DNA of 64,000 nt, taken from the NCBI RefSeq assembly GCF_017304615.1, contig NZ_JAFKLZ010000001.1, forward strand, positions 310,001-374,000. The letters run 5' to 3'. Every line of letters starts with the position of its first letter. The first letter of the stretch is position 1. The position numbers and the translations under genes were made by a program. This stretch comes from Sphingomonas sp. (lineage in GTDB: Bacteria > Pseudomonadota > Alphaproteobacteria > Sphingomonadales > Sphingomonadaceae). The notes below the pieces were generated by a model that worked only from the letters and a program-made list of their open reading frames with translations, was not told the origin of the DNA and made no database searches. Of this stretch, positions 54,851 through 63,811 are shown piece after piece.

Positions 54851-55368
54851 AACTCCGCTCCATCTGTCTCCACGGCCCCGAAAGCACCGGCAAGTCGACG
54901 ATCGCGCCCGACCTGGCGCGGCATTTCGGCTCGGCGTGCGTGGTCGAATATGGCCGTACCTATACCGAGGCGTTCGGAACGGGATGGACGATGTCCGATC
55001 TGGTGGCGATCGCGCAGGCGCACGACGCGCAATCGCGTTCGGCGATCGCCAGCGGGCGTACGCCGGTGATCCTCGATACCGATCCGCTGATGACGCAAGT
55101 CTGGGCGGAAATGCTCTATGGCAAGCACGATCCGTGGTTCGACGCCTGGACCGGGACGGCCGACCTGTACCTGTTGTTCGACATCGACCTGCCATGGGTT
55201 GAGGACGGGACGCGCATGTTCGGCACGCCCGAAAAACGGCAGCGCTTCTTCCATCTGTCTAAGGAAGTGCTCGAACGCCGCGGCGTACGCTGGGCGCTGG
55301 TCGGCGGCGAGGGGGAGGAGCGTTACCTGAATGCGCTCAAGGTGATCCTGGGGACGATGTCCGCTTGA
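54847..55368 (+). CDS. Nicotinamide riboside kinase (NadR C-terminal domain-like)
   Basis: 173 aa from ATG 54847. Walker [13 protein letters not shown], then [32 protein letters not shown], and [16 protein letters not shown]. This is the AAA_28/NadR kinase domain as a stand-alone protein with no adenylyltransferase domain. It phosphorylates nicotinamide riboside brought in by PnuC, giving NMN. The next gene, lepA, starts 44 bp on. Confidence 0.88.
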   Translation: MKLRSICLHGPESTGKSTIAPDLARHFGSACVVEYGRTYTEAFGTGWTMSDLVAIAQAHDAQSRSAIASGRTPVILDTDPLMTQVWAEMLYGKHDPWFDAWTGTADLYLLFDIDLPWVEDGTRMFGTPEKRQRFFHLSKEVLERRGVRWALVGGEGEERYLNALKVILGTMSA

Positions 55369-55411
55369 TCCTTTGGCGTTTGGCGTCGCTCCTGCTAGGG
55401 GCGCGCCAATC

Positions 55412-57208
55412 ATGACCACGCCTCTCGACAAGATCCGCAATTTTTCGATCATCGCGCACATCGACCACGGGAAGTCGACGCTCGCCGATCGGTTGATCCA
55501 GCGCACCGGCGGTCTGTCCGATCGCGAAATGTCGGCGCAGGTGCTCGACAATATGGAGATCGAGAAGGAGCGCGGCATCACCATCAAGGCGCAGACCGTG
55601 CGCCTGGAATGGAAGGGCTACGAGCTCAACCTGATGGACACGCCGGGGCACGTCGATTTCGCCTACGAAGTGTCGCGGAGTCTGGCGGCGTGCGAAGGCG
55701 CGCTGCTGGTGGTGGACGCGGCACAGGGGGTCGAGGCGCAGACGCTCGCCAACGTCTATCAGTCGATCGAGCACGACCATGAGATCGTGCCCGTCATCAA
55801 CAAGATCGACCTGCCAGCCGCCGAGCCGGAAAAGGTGCGGGCCGAGATCGAGGAAGTGATCGGACTCGATGCTTCCGGCGCCGTGCTGGCTTCAGCCAAG
55901 TCCGGGATTGGGATCGAGGAAATCCTGGATGCCGTGGTCGAACGCATTCCGGCGCCGAAGGGCGACGCGACCGCCCCGCTGAAAGCGATGCTGGTGGACA
56001 GCTGGTACGATCCCTATCTCGGCGTGATGATCCTCGTCCGCGTGATGGACGGGGTGCTCAAGAAGGGCCAGCAAGTTACCTTCATGCAGGCCGGTACGAC
56101 GCACCTGATCGATCGCGTCGGCTGCTTCCGCCCCAAGATCGAGCAACTGACCGAGCTTGGGCCGGGCGAGATCGGCTTCATCACCGCGCAGATCAAGGAT
56201 GTGGCGCAGGCTCGTGTTGGGGACACGCTGACCGATGCCAAGCGGTCTGCCGCCGAGGCGCTGCCGGGCTTCAAGGAAGTCCAGCCCGTGGTGTTCTGCG
56301 GCCTGTTTCCAGTCGATGCCAACGACTTCGAGAAGCTTCGTGAGTCGATTTCGAAGCTGCGCCTCAACGACGCCAGCTTCTCCTTCGAAATGGAGACGTC
56401 GGCCGCGCTCGGCTTCGGCTTCCGCTGCGGGTTCCTGGGGCTGCTGCACCTAGAGATCATCCAGGAGCGGCTGACGCGCGAATACGACCTCGACCTCATC
56501 ACCACCGCGCCGTCGGTGGTGTACCAGATCGAGCTGACGCACGGCGGCGGGCATATCGAACTGCACAACCCCGCGGACATGCCGGAGCCGAACAAGATCG
56601 AAAGCATCGCCGAGCCGTGGATCGAAGCGACGATCTACACGCCCGACGAATATCTCGGCAGCATCCTGAAGCTCTGCCAGGACCGGCGCGGCATTCAGAA
56701 GAACCTGACCTATGTCAGCGGTCGCGCGCAGGTGACCTACGAATTGCCGCTCAACGAAGTGGTGTTTGATTTCTACGACCGGCTGAAATCGCTGTCGAAG
56801 GGCTACGCGAGCTTCGACTACCATCAGATCGGCTATCGCGAGGGCGACCTCGTCAAGATGGGCATCCTGGTCAACGAGGAGCCGGTCGATGCGCTGAGCA
56901 TGATCGTGCACCGCGCGACCGCCGAAGTGCGCGGGCGCGGCATGGTCGAGCGGCTGAAGGAACTGATCCCGCGCCACCTGTTCAAGATCCCGATCCAAGC
57001 GGCGATCGGCGGCAAGGTCATCGCGCGCGAAACGATCAGCGCGATGCGCAAGGACGTGACCGCGAAATGCTACGGCGGCGACGCGACGCGCAAGCGCAAG
57101 CTGCTGGAAAAGCAGAAGAAGGGTAAGGCGAAGATGCGCGAATACGGTTCGGTCAGTATCCCGCAGGAAGCGTTCATCGCCGCGCTGCGGATGGGGGATG
57201 AAGGCTGA
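55412..57208 (+). CDS. lepA: Elongation factor 4 (LepA)
   Basis: 598 aa from ATG 55412, the usual start [24 protein letters not shown]-domain motifs [17 protein letters not shown] and NKIDLPAA, effector region [20 protein letters not shown] in pieces, then EF-G-like domains and the LepA-specific C-terminal domain ([31 protein letters not shown]). It back-translocates ribosomes and affects translation under stress. Its stop shares bases with the CTG that appears to start the next gene. Confidence 0.98.
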   Translation: MTTPLDKIRNFSIIAHIDHGKSTLADRLIQRTGGLSDREMSAQVLDNMEIEKERGITIKAQTVRLEWKGYELNLMDTPGHVDFAYEVSRSLAACEGALLVVDAAQGVEAQTLANVYQSIEHDHEIVPVINKIDLPAAEPEKVRAEIEEVIGLDASGAVLASAKSGIGIEEILDAVVERIPAPKGDATAPLKAMLVDSWYDPYLGVMILVRVMDGVLKKGQQVTFMQAGTTHLIDRVGCFRPKIEQLTELGPGEIGFITAQIKDVAQARVGDTLTDAKRSAAEALPGFKEVQPVVFCGLFPVDANDFEKLRESISKLRLNDASFSFEMETSAALGFGFRCGFLGLLHLEIIQERLTREYDLDLITTAPSVVYQIELTHGGGHIELHNPADMPEPNKIESIAEPWIEATIYTPDEYLGSILKLCQDRRGIQKNLTYVSGRAQVTYELPLNEVVFDFYDRLKSLSKGYASFDYHQIGYREGDLVKMGILVNEEPVDALSMIVHRATAEVRGRGMVERLKELIPRHLFKIPIQAAIGGKVIARETISAMRKDVTAKCYGGDATRKRKLLEKQKKGKAKMREYGSVSIPQEAFIAALRMGDEG

Positions 57209-57879
57209 CCCCGCGCGAGCTCCTCGACGTCGCGAAGATACCCGGAACCAACGACGAACTGCGCCTTTTCCGGCGCGGCGGCGATTTCATGATCGTGCTC
57301 GATCGCAACGAGCTGATGAACAGCCGGATGAGCGGGTCCGAGGAAGCGCTCGCGACGATGACCGCGGAGCGGCTGAAGGGGCGGGCGGCGCAGCACTGGC
57401 TGATCGGCGGTTACGGCATGGGCTTCACGCTGCGCGCCGCGCTGGCGGTGGTGGGCGACAAGGCACGCGTCACGGTCGCCGAACTGGTGCCGGAGATCAT
57501 CGACTGGGCGCGCGGGCCAATGACCGAACTGGCCGCCGGATGCCTCGACGATCCGCGCGTGGCGGTAGTCCGCGACGATGTCGCCGCGCTGATCGACGAC
57601 GCGCAGGGAGACCATGACGCGATCCTGCTCGACGTCGACAATGGCCCCGACGGGCTGACGCGCGCCAGCAACGGGCGGCTCTATTCTGCCAGGGGACTCG
57701 ACGCGGCGCGTGCCGCACTGAAACCGGGCGGCGTGCTGGCGGTCTGGTCCGCGGCGCCCGATCCGCGTTTCGCTCGCCGGCTCAAGGACGCCGGATTCGC
57801 CGTCGAGGAGGTGGTTGTCCGTGCGCGCAGCAACGGCAAGGGGCCGCGCCACGTCATCTGGTTCGCGACCCGGATCTGA
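57205..57879 (+). CDS. Spermidine-synthase-like methyltransferase fold protein, apparent CTG start
   Basis: 224 aa if translation begins at CTG 57205; the first standard start in frame is ATG 57289. Coding-type sequence ([20 protein letters not shown], then LFRRGGDF) continues upstream of that ATG to a stop at 57199, leaving CTG as the only plausible start, in a 4-bp CTGA overlap with lepA. Body: [33 protein letters not shown] (SAM/dcSAM site), [28 protein letters not shown]. Related to spermidine synthases; whether it makes polyamines is unclear. Confidence 0.8.
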   Translation: MTPRELLDVAKIPGTNDELRLFRRGGDFMIVLDRNELMNSRMSGSEEALATMTAERLKGRAAQHWLIGGYGMGFTLRAALAVVGDKARVTVAELVPEIIDWARGPMTELAAGCLDDPRVAVVRDDVAALIDDAQGDHDAILLDVDNGPDGLTRASNGRLYSARGLDAARAALKPGGVLAVWSAAPDPRFARRLKDAGFAVEEVVVRARSNGKGPRHVIWFATRI

Positions 57880-57998
57880 CGAAGGGTTCGCGTAGCCCGC
57901 GCGTTGTCATGCCGGGACGTCGGAACAGGTCAGCAAAGCTTGTGTTTCCAGCCGGTCCGTTCGGACGATCCCCGTGTAACTGTATCGAGAGGTCCGCC

Positions 57999-58271
57999 AT
58001 GAACAAGTTGATTACCGCGGCCATGGTCGCCAGCACCGCCGTCGCTGCCTTTGCCGCCGTTCCGGCCGAAGCACGTGAAGGCTGTGGCCGCGGGTGGCAT
58101 CGTGGGGCTTATGGCCGCTGTATTCCTTATCGCCCACCGCCCGGCGCCGTCGTCGCCGCGCCCAGCGTGGGTCTCGTGATCGGCAATTACTATCACGGTC
58201 GCGGCTATTGGGATGGCCGACGGTACTGGCAGCATCGCTATCGCTACAATAACGGCTGGCGCTACCGGTAA
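57999..58271 (+). CDS. Small secreted GCG_CRPN-type protein
   Basis: 90 aa from ATG 57999. Signal MNKLITAAMVASTAVAAFAA with VPAEA cleavage. The mature start REGCGRGWHRGAYGRCIPY is the GCG_CRPN prefix with two Cys pairs' worth of spacing, then a Tyr/Arg/His-rich tail (GRGYWDGRRYWQHRYRY). Family function is unknown. Followed at once by a strong terminator. Confidence 0.82.
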   Translation: MNKLITAAMVASTAVAAFAAVPAEAREGCGRGWHRGAYGRCIPYRPPPGAVVAAPSVGLVIGNYYHGRGYWDGRRYWQHRYRYNNGWRYR

Positions 58272-58284
58272 TCGTTCCTTCAAA

Positions 58285-58323
58285 CGGCGGGTTCACCATG
58301 AACCCGCCGCGTTGGCGCTTTTT
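58285..58323 (+). terminator. Rho-independent terminator
   Basis: CGGCGGGTTC (58285-58294) pairs perfectly with GAACCCGCCG (58300-58309) across a 5-nt loop, with a T-rich run ending at 58323. It lies 14 bp after the small GCG_CRPN gene. Confidence 0.85.
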
Positions 58324-58373
58324 CATCCTATCGCGCTTGAAGCGCGCGGCGTGCGGTGCCACGACGCTGCACG

Positions 58374-61300
58374 ATGTCGACCCCCGGCGCGCCCGTCTTC
58401 TATGATCCGTCAGGCCGCCGCCGCCGCCGCTTTGCGCTGGGCGTCGCGTCGTTCACCGCGCTCCTGTTACTGGCCGTCGTGCTGTTCTCGGTCTCGATCG
58501 GGATCGTGCCGGCCCAGCCGTTGCTGCCGTTCAGTTCGGAGCATCCAAGCCACAAGGTCGACCTGCCCCGCGACACCGTCCTCAAGCGGACCAAGCGGAC
58601 GATCGACTGGTACGCCCGCCGCCTGACCGGCGAAACGCGCGCCAAGGCGGCGAAGGACGCCGGCAACGTGCCGCTGGCGATCGCGTTTCACGTGCCGTGG
58701 GACGCGCAATCGGCGGAATCGCTGCGTCGGCACGTCGACGAACTCGACTGGGTGATCCCTGGCTGGGCGTCGATCACCGGGCCGCAGCACACGATCACGA
58801 CCTTTCCCGATCCCGCCGGCCGTGCGGTTCTGAACGCCGCGCCGCGCCGACCGCTGATCCTGCCGATGATCCAGAACGCGATCCAGGGGAAGTGGGACGG
58901 CGGTGGGATGGCGGCGTTGCTCCACGACCCAAAACAGCGCGCCGCGTTGCTCGACCGGATCGAACCTTGGTTGGCGGCGAACCACGCGAGTGGTGCGTTT
59001 TTCGACTTCGAAGAACTGCCGCCGTCCGCCCAGGCCGATTACCTCGCATTCCTGAACGAGGCGAATACGCGGTTCGACAAGCATGGCTGGCTGATCGCGA
59101 TGGCGGCACCGCTTGGCGATCCGTCGTGGAACCTACCCGCCTATGCGAAGATCGTCGATCGCGTGTTCCTGATGAGCTACGACGAACACGAACTGTCGGG
59201 TCCGCCCGGCCCGATCGCGTCGCAGGCATGGTTTGCCAAGGTCGTCACCGACGCCGCACGCGGCATTCCGGCGTCGAAGCTGGTCGTGGCGATCGGCAAT
59301 TACGGTTACGACTGGTACGGTAAAGGCGGCGACCCGATGACCGTCGAGGAAGCGTGGCAGGCCGCCCGCGAATCGGACGCGATGCCGATATTCGACCGCG
59401 CGACCGGCAATTCGGGCTTCGCCTATGAGGATGACGACGGCAAACACGTCATCTGGCTGCTCGATGCGGCGTCGGCCTATAACCAGATTGCCTTCCTGCG
59501 CCGCGCAGGGATCGGCGGCGTGGCATTGTGGCGGCTGGGGGCCGAGGATCCCGGCCTGTGGTCCTTGTTCGGGCGGTCGCATCCGACCTTGCCGCCAGCA
59601 TCGTCGATCACCGACATCCCGCCCGGCACCGACGTCGATATTGAGGGCAAGGGCGAGATCCTGAAGATCGGCGCGGTGCCGACTGCGGGCAAGCGCGACA
59701 TCGTCACCGGCCCCGGCGGCACGATCATCGACGCACGCTTCCTCACGTTGCCCAGCCAGTATCTCGTCCAGCGCACCGGCTATCGCCCCAAGGAGATCGC
59801 GCTGACCTTCGACGACGGGCCCGATCCGGTATGGACGCCAAAGATACTCGACGTGCTGAAACGCGAGGGCGTACCCGCGACCTTCTTCATCGTTGGCGAG
59901 AATGCCCTGACCGAACGCAGTCTGCTGAAGCGGATCATCGACGAAGGGCATGAAGTCGGCAGTCACACCTACACGCACCCCAATCTGGCGGGTGCATCGG
60001 ATACCGAAACCGACGTTCAGCTCAACACGACGCAGCGGTTGTTCCAGGCCTTTACCGGCCGCTCGCTCAAACTGTTCCGCGCACCCTATTTCGGCGACGC
60101 CGAGCCGACCACCGCCGACGAAATCGGCCCCGCGCTACAGGCGCAGAACCGGGGCTACATCTCGGTCGGGCTGCACGTCGATGCCGAGGATTGGCAGCGG
60201 CCCGGCGTCCAGGCGATCGTCGACAATGTCGTGAACGGCGTGCTGAAGGGCGACACCGGCTGTTCGAGCGGCGGCGAAGATGAGTGCAGCCACAATATCG
60301 TGCTGCTCCATGATGCGGGCGGCGACCGGTCGCAGACCGTCGAGGCCTTGCCGATCATCATCGACCGGCTGCGCGCGCAGGGCTACACGTTCGTGCCGGT
60401 GTCGCGGCTCGCGGGCATTCCGCGCGACGTCGCGATGCCTCCGATTTCGGCGAGTGATCGGACGGCGGCGGAGGTCGATCTCTTTCTGTTCGGGACGCTG
60501 GGCGCGATCGTGACGGCGCTGGGCTGGATATTCGTCTTCGCGATCTCGATCGGCATCCTGCGCGCGGTCGTGCTGTCGGCACTGGCGCTGATCCAGGCGC
60601 GGCGCGAGGGGCGGACGATCTTCCCAGCGATCGATCCGGACCGTTTCGTGACGGTGATGATCCCGGCGTTCAACGAGGAGGCGGTGATCGAACGATCGGT
60701 CAGGACCGTGCTCGCATCGACTGACGTAAAGATAGAAGTGATCGTGATCGACGACGGATCGAAGGATCGGACGAGTGCGATCGTCGCGGAACAGTTCGCC
60801 GACGAACCGCGCGTGCGGCTGGTCACGCTCGAAAATGGCGGCAAAGCGCGGGCGCTCAACCGCGGACTCGAGCTGGCGCAGGGCGAAATCGTTATCGCGC
60901 TCGACGCCGATACGCAGTTCGAGCCGACCACGATCGCGCGGCTGGCGCGCTGGTTCGTTGACCCCCACCTTGGCGCGGTCGCGGGGAATGCGAAGGTCGG
61001 GAACCGGGTGAACCTGATCACGCGGTGGCAAGCGCTCGAATATATTACGGCGCAGAACCTGGAGCGCCGCGCGCTGTCGAGCCTCAACGCCATGATGGTC
61101 GTCCCCGGCGCGGTCGGTGCGTGGCGTCTCGCGGCGGTCCGCGAGGTCGGCGGCTATCCGCACGATACGCTGGCCGAGGATCAGGACCTGACGATCGCGA
61201 TCCAGCGCATGGGTTGGCGTGTGTCCTATGACCAATATGCCGTCGCCTGGACCGAAAGCCCGGAAAGTTTCGCCGGCCTTGCCAAGCAGCGTTTCCGCTG

Positions 61301-61754
61301 GGCGTACGGTACGCTGCAATGCCTGTGGAAGCATGGCGGGATCATGCGGACCGGACGGCCGCGCGGCCTCGCATGGATCGGGGTACCGCAGGCGATCATA
61401 TTCCAGGTGCTGCTCGCCGCGATCAGCCCGATCATCGACCTCGCGTTGCTCATCAGCATGGTCACAACTTGGTTTGCAATCGAAGCGCATGGTTGGGCGC
61501 AGACGCAGACGAGCCTCGACAAGATGCTTGCTTATTGGCTGATCTTCACCGCGATCGACCTACTCTCGGCGATCGTCGCCTTCGCGTTGGAGCGGCGCGA
61601 AAAATGGCGGCTGCTGTGGCTGCTGATCCCGCAGCGCATCGGCTATCGCCAGATCATGTATTATGTCGTGCTGAAGGCGATCACCCAGGCATTGCGCGGG
61701 CCCAGCGTGGGGTGGGGCAAGCTGCAGCGGACGGGCCGGGTGCAGGCGGGGTGA
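58374..61754 (+). CDS. Trifunctional membrane protein: GH18-like hydrolase, NodB deacetylase, GT2 glycosyltransferase
   Basis: 1126 aa from ATG 58374. One helix at about 22-46; GH18-like domain ~95-400 (GAFFDFEELPPS with Asp211/Glu213, RVFLMSYDEHEL); NodB deacetylase ~470-680 (LTFDDGPDPVWTPKIL with Asp480/481, GSHTYTH with His531/535, RAPYF); helices ~700-740; GT2 ~755-1000 (VIDDGSKDRT, ALDADTQFEP, AEDQDLTI, QRFRWAYGT); then C-terminal helices. The order implies a periplasmic hydrolase/deacetylase and a cytoplasmic synthase, as PgaB plus PgaC do in poly-GlcNAc production. Its stop overlaps the modA start (GTGA). Confidence 0.9.
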   Translation: MSTPGAPVFYDPSGRRRRRFALGVASFTALLLLAVVLFSVSIGIVPAQPLLPFSSEHPSHKVDLPRDTVLKRTKRTIDWYARRLTGETRAKAAKDAGNVPLAIAFHVPWDAQSAESLRRHVDELDWVIPGWASITGPQHTITTFPDPAGRAVLNAAPRRPLILPMIQNAIQGKWDGGGMAALLHDPKQRAALLDRIEPWLAANHASGAFFDFEELPPSAQADYLAFLNEANTRFDKHGWLIAMAAPLGDPSWNLPAYAKIVDRVFLMSYDEHELSGPPGPIASQAWFAKVVTDAARGIPASKLVVAIGNYGYDWYGKGGDPMTVEEAWQAARESDAMPIFDRATGNSGFAYEDDDGKHVIWLLDAASAYNQIAFLRRAGIGGVALWRLGAEDPGLWSLFGRSHPTLPPASSITDIPPGTDVDIEGKGEILKIGAVPTAGKRDIVTGPGGTIIDARFLTLPSQYLVQRTGYRPKEIALTFDDGPDPVWTPKILDVLKREGVPATFFIVGENALTERSLLKRIIDEGHEVGSHTYTHPNLAGASDTETDVQLNTTQRLFQAFTGRSLKLFRAPYFGDAEPTTADEIGPALQAQNRGYISVGLHVDAEDWQRPGVQAIVDNVVNGVLKGDTGCSSGGEDECSHNIVLLHDAGGDRSQTVEALPIIIDRLRAQGYTFVPVSRLAGIPRDVAMPPISASDRTAAEVDLFLFGTLGAIVTALGWIFVFAISIGILRAVVLSALALIQARREGRTIFPAIDPDRFVTVMIPAFNEEAVIERSVRTVLASTDVKIEVIVIDDGSKDRTSAIVAEQFADEPRVRLVTLENGGKARALNRGLELAQGEIVIALDADTQFEPTTIARLARWFVDPHLGAVAGNAKVGNRVNLITRWQALEYITAQNLERRALSSLNAMMVVPGAVGAWRLAAVREVGGYPHDTLAEDQDLTIAIQRMGWRVSYDQYAVAWTESPESFAGLAKQRFRWAYGTLQCLWKHGGIMRTGRPRGLAWIGVPQAIIFQVLLAAISPIIDLALLISMVTTWFAIEAHGWAQTQTSLDKMLAYWLIFTAIDLLSAIVAFALERREKWRLLWLLIPQRIGYRQIMYYVVLKAITQALRGPSVGWGKLQRTGRVQAG

Positions 61755-62533
61755 GCATCGGGGCGAACGTCACTCGCCGCTTATTGATCGCCGGTCTTGC
61801 TGTGCTGGGATTGGGGGCAGCACCGTCGCCGACTGCGCCGCTGGTACTGGCGGCAGCGAGTCTGCAGGAATCGCTCAACGCGGCCGCAGACCAATGGGCG
61901 CGGGCGGGGCATCCGCGCCCGGTAATCTCGTTTGCGGCGTCTTCCGCGCTGGCACGGCAGATCGAGGCTGGGGCACCCGCCGACCTGTTCGTGTCGGCCG
62001 ATGAAGAGTGGATGGATTTGCTGGCGACTAGGCGGCTGATCGCGGCGGGAACTCGGGCTGATCTCGTCGGCAACCGGCTGGTGGTCGTTGAGCCGGCGGG
62101 ACGGCGGACGGCGGTGCCGCTCAACGGAGCGCGGCTGGCGCGGCTGCTGGGTGCGGGGCCGCTGGCGATGGCGGATCCCGATAGCGTGCCGGCGGGCAAA
62201 TACGGCAAGGCGGCGCTGACCAAGCTCGGCGCCTGGGATGCCGTCGCCCCCCGCGTCGTGCGCGCCGAGAATGTGCGTGCCGCCCTCACATTGGTGGAGT
62301 GCGGCGCGGCGCCGTTCGGGATCGTCTACCTCACCGACGCCAGGGCGTCGTCGAAGGTCCGCATCGCGGGCATCTTCCCGGTCGCGAGCCATCCGCCGAT
62401 CGTCTATCCGATCGCGCGAATTGCGAGTTCGACCAATCCGGAAGGCGAGGGGTTCCGCCGCTTCCTGCTTTCACCGCGCGGCCGGGCGATCTTCGCGCGG
62501 TTCGGGTTCGCGGCGCCGGGGAGGGCGCGCTGA
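61751..62533 (+). CDS. modA: Molybdate ABC transporter, substrate-binding protein ModA
   Basis: 260 aa from GTG 61751, in a GTGA overlap with the upstream gene. Signal RRLLIAGLAVLGLGAAPSP. Family motifs: LVLAAASLQESLNAAADQW, FAASSALARQIEAGAPADLF, VSADEEWMDLL, VPAGKYGKAALTKLGAW, VECGAAPFGIVYLTDA. It captures molybdate (or tungstate) in the periplasm. The receiver of Mo here could include the orphan Mo-enzyme subunit at 10333 (speculative). Confidence 0.92.
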   Translation: MSIGANVTRRLLIAGLAVLGLGAAPSPTAPLVLAAASLQESLNAAADQWARAGHPRPVISFAASSALARQIEAGAPADLFVSADEEWMDLLATRRLIAAGTRADLVGNRLVVVEPAGRRTAVPLNGARLARLLGAGPLAMADPDSVPAGKYGKAALTKLGAWDAVAPRVVRAENVRAALTLVECGAAPFGIVYLTDARASSKVRIAGIFPVASHPPIVYPIARIASSTNPEGEGFRRFLLSPRGRAIFARFGFAAPGRAR

Positions 62534-63204
62534 CGCCCGCCGAATGGAGCATCGTCGCCTTGTCGATCAAGGTCGGCCTGGTCGCGACGCTGGCGACGCT
62601 GCCGGTCGCGTTCGCAATCGCATGGTTTCTCGCGCGGGCGAAGGTGCGGGGCAAGATCCTGATCGAAGCGGTCGTCTACCTTCCTCTCGTCGTGCCACCG
62701 GTCGTGACCGGATGGATGCTGCTGCTTGCCTTCGCGCCCAAGGGACCGCTTGGTGCGCTGAGCGGGGAAGTGCTGTTCAAATGGACCGGCGCGGCCGTCG
62801 CGGCGGGTGTGATGGCGCTGCCGCTGATGGTGCGCGCGATGCGGCTGTCGATCGAGGCGGTCGATCACCGGTTGGAAGGCGCTGCGCGGACTTTGGGCGC
62901 GGGACGCTGGCGCGTGTTTCGCACGATCACATTGCCGCTTAGCATGCCCGGCGTGCTGGCCGGGACGGTGCTGGGGTTCGCACGCTCGCTCGGTGAGTTC
63001 GGTGCGACCATCACCTTCGTGTCGAATGTGCCGGGCCAGACGCAGACGCTGCCGCTCGCAATCTACGCGGCACTCCAGCGGCCCGATGGCGACGCCATCG
63101 CGCTCCGTCTTGCGGCGCTATCGATCGTGATCGCGCTGGCGGCGCTGGTGGTGTCCGAACTGCTCGCGCGGCGGATGCGTGCGGCAATGATTCATGGCGT
63201 TTGA
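62530..63204 (+). CDS. modB: Molybdate ABC transporter permease ModB, apparent CTG start
   Basis: 224 aa if started at CTG 62530 (LTPAEWSIVALSIKVGLVAT), which matches the usual ModB N-terminus and follows GGGGAGGG by four bases, overlapping the modA stop as CTGA. The nearest standard start is TTG 62560, which would cut into the first helix region. Five to six helices; permease loop EGAARTLGAGRWRVFRTITLP. Channels molybdate through the inner membrane. ModC begins within its last codons. Confidence 0.9.
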   Translation: MTPAEWSIVALSIKVGLVATLATLPVAFAIAWFLARAKVRGKILIEAVVYLPLVVPPVVTGWMLLLAFAPKGPLGALSGEVLFKWTGAAVAAGVMALPLMVRAMRLSIEAVDHRLEGAARTLGAGRWRVFRTITLPLSMPGVLAGTVLGFARSLGEFGATITFVSNVPGQTQTLPLAIYAALQRPDGDAIALRLAALSIVIALAALVVSELLARRMRAAMIHGV

Positions 63205-63811
63205 TCTCGACGTCGCCAAGCGGCTCGGCGAGACCGAGGTTGCATTGCGCCTTGATGCAAAAGAGGGGATCACCGTGCTGTTCGGGCCTTCCGGCGTCGG
63301 CAAGACGAGCGTGCTCAACATGATCGCCGGGCTGCTCCCGCCGGATCGGGGGCATGTCCGCGTCGGCGGGCGTACGCTGTTCGACTCGGCGACCGACGTG
63401 CCCGTCCAGCGTCGCCGGGCTGGTTACGTCTTTCAGGATTCGCGGCTGTTTCCGCACATGCGCGTCGCGGCGAACCTGCACTATGGGGGCGCACGCGCGT
63501 CGATGGTCGATGCGATCGCGCATATGCTCGACATATCGCACTTGTTCGATCGCTGGCCGCGCACGCTGTCGGGAGGCGAGGCGAAGCGTGTCGCGATCGG
63601 CCGCGCGTTGCTCAGCGATCCGGCATTCCTGCTGCTCGACGAGCCAACCGCCTCGCTTGATCGAGTTCGCGCGAGCGAGGTCGAACGCGCCATCGCCGAC
63701 GTACGGGATGAACTTGGCCTGCCTATCCTGATGGTAACCCATGACCGCGCCGAAGCCGAACGGATCGCGACGGGGATCGTGGAAATGGAGCGTTATATCC
63801 CCCCGAGATAG
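63194..63811 (+). CDS. modC: Molybdate ABC transporter ATP-binding protein ModC, short form
   Basis: 205 aa. Walker A FGPSGVGKTSVLN, signature LSGGEAKRVAIGRALL, Walker B AFLLLDEPTASLD, switch His in MVTHDRAEAE. It powers the ModB channel. Typical ModC is about 350 aa with a C-terminal TOBE (molybdate-sensing) domain; that part is absent and the gene stops directly after the ATPase core. Overlaps modB by 11 bp and the converging DUF1993 gene by 19 bp. Confidence 0.9.
   Translation: MAFDLDVAKRLGETEVALRLDAKEGITVLFGPSGVGKTSVLNMIAGLLPPDRGHVRVGGRTLFDSATDVPVQRRRAGYVFQDSRLFPHMRVAANLHYGGARASMVDAIAHMLDISHLFDRWPRTLSGGEAKRVAIGRALLSDPAFLLLDEPTASLDRVRASEVERAIADVRDELGLPILMVTHDRAEAERIATGIVEMERYIPPR

Noticed and set aside
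61640..61760. Molybdenum-cofactor riboswitch before modA
   Set aside because: modA begins inside the preceding coding region, leaving no leader sequence.
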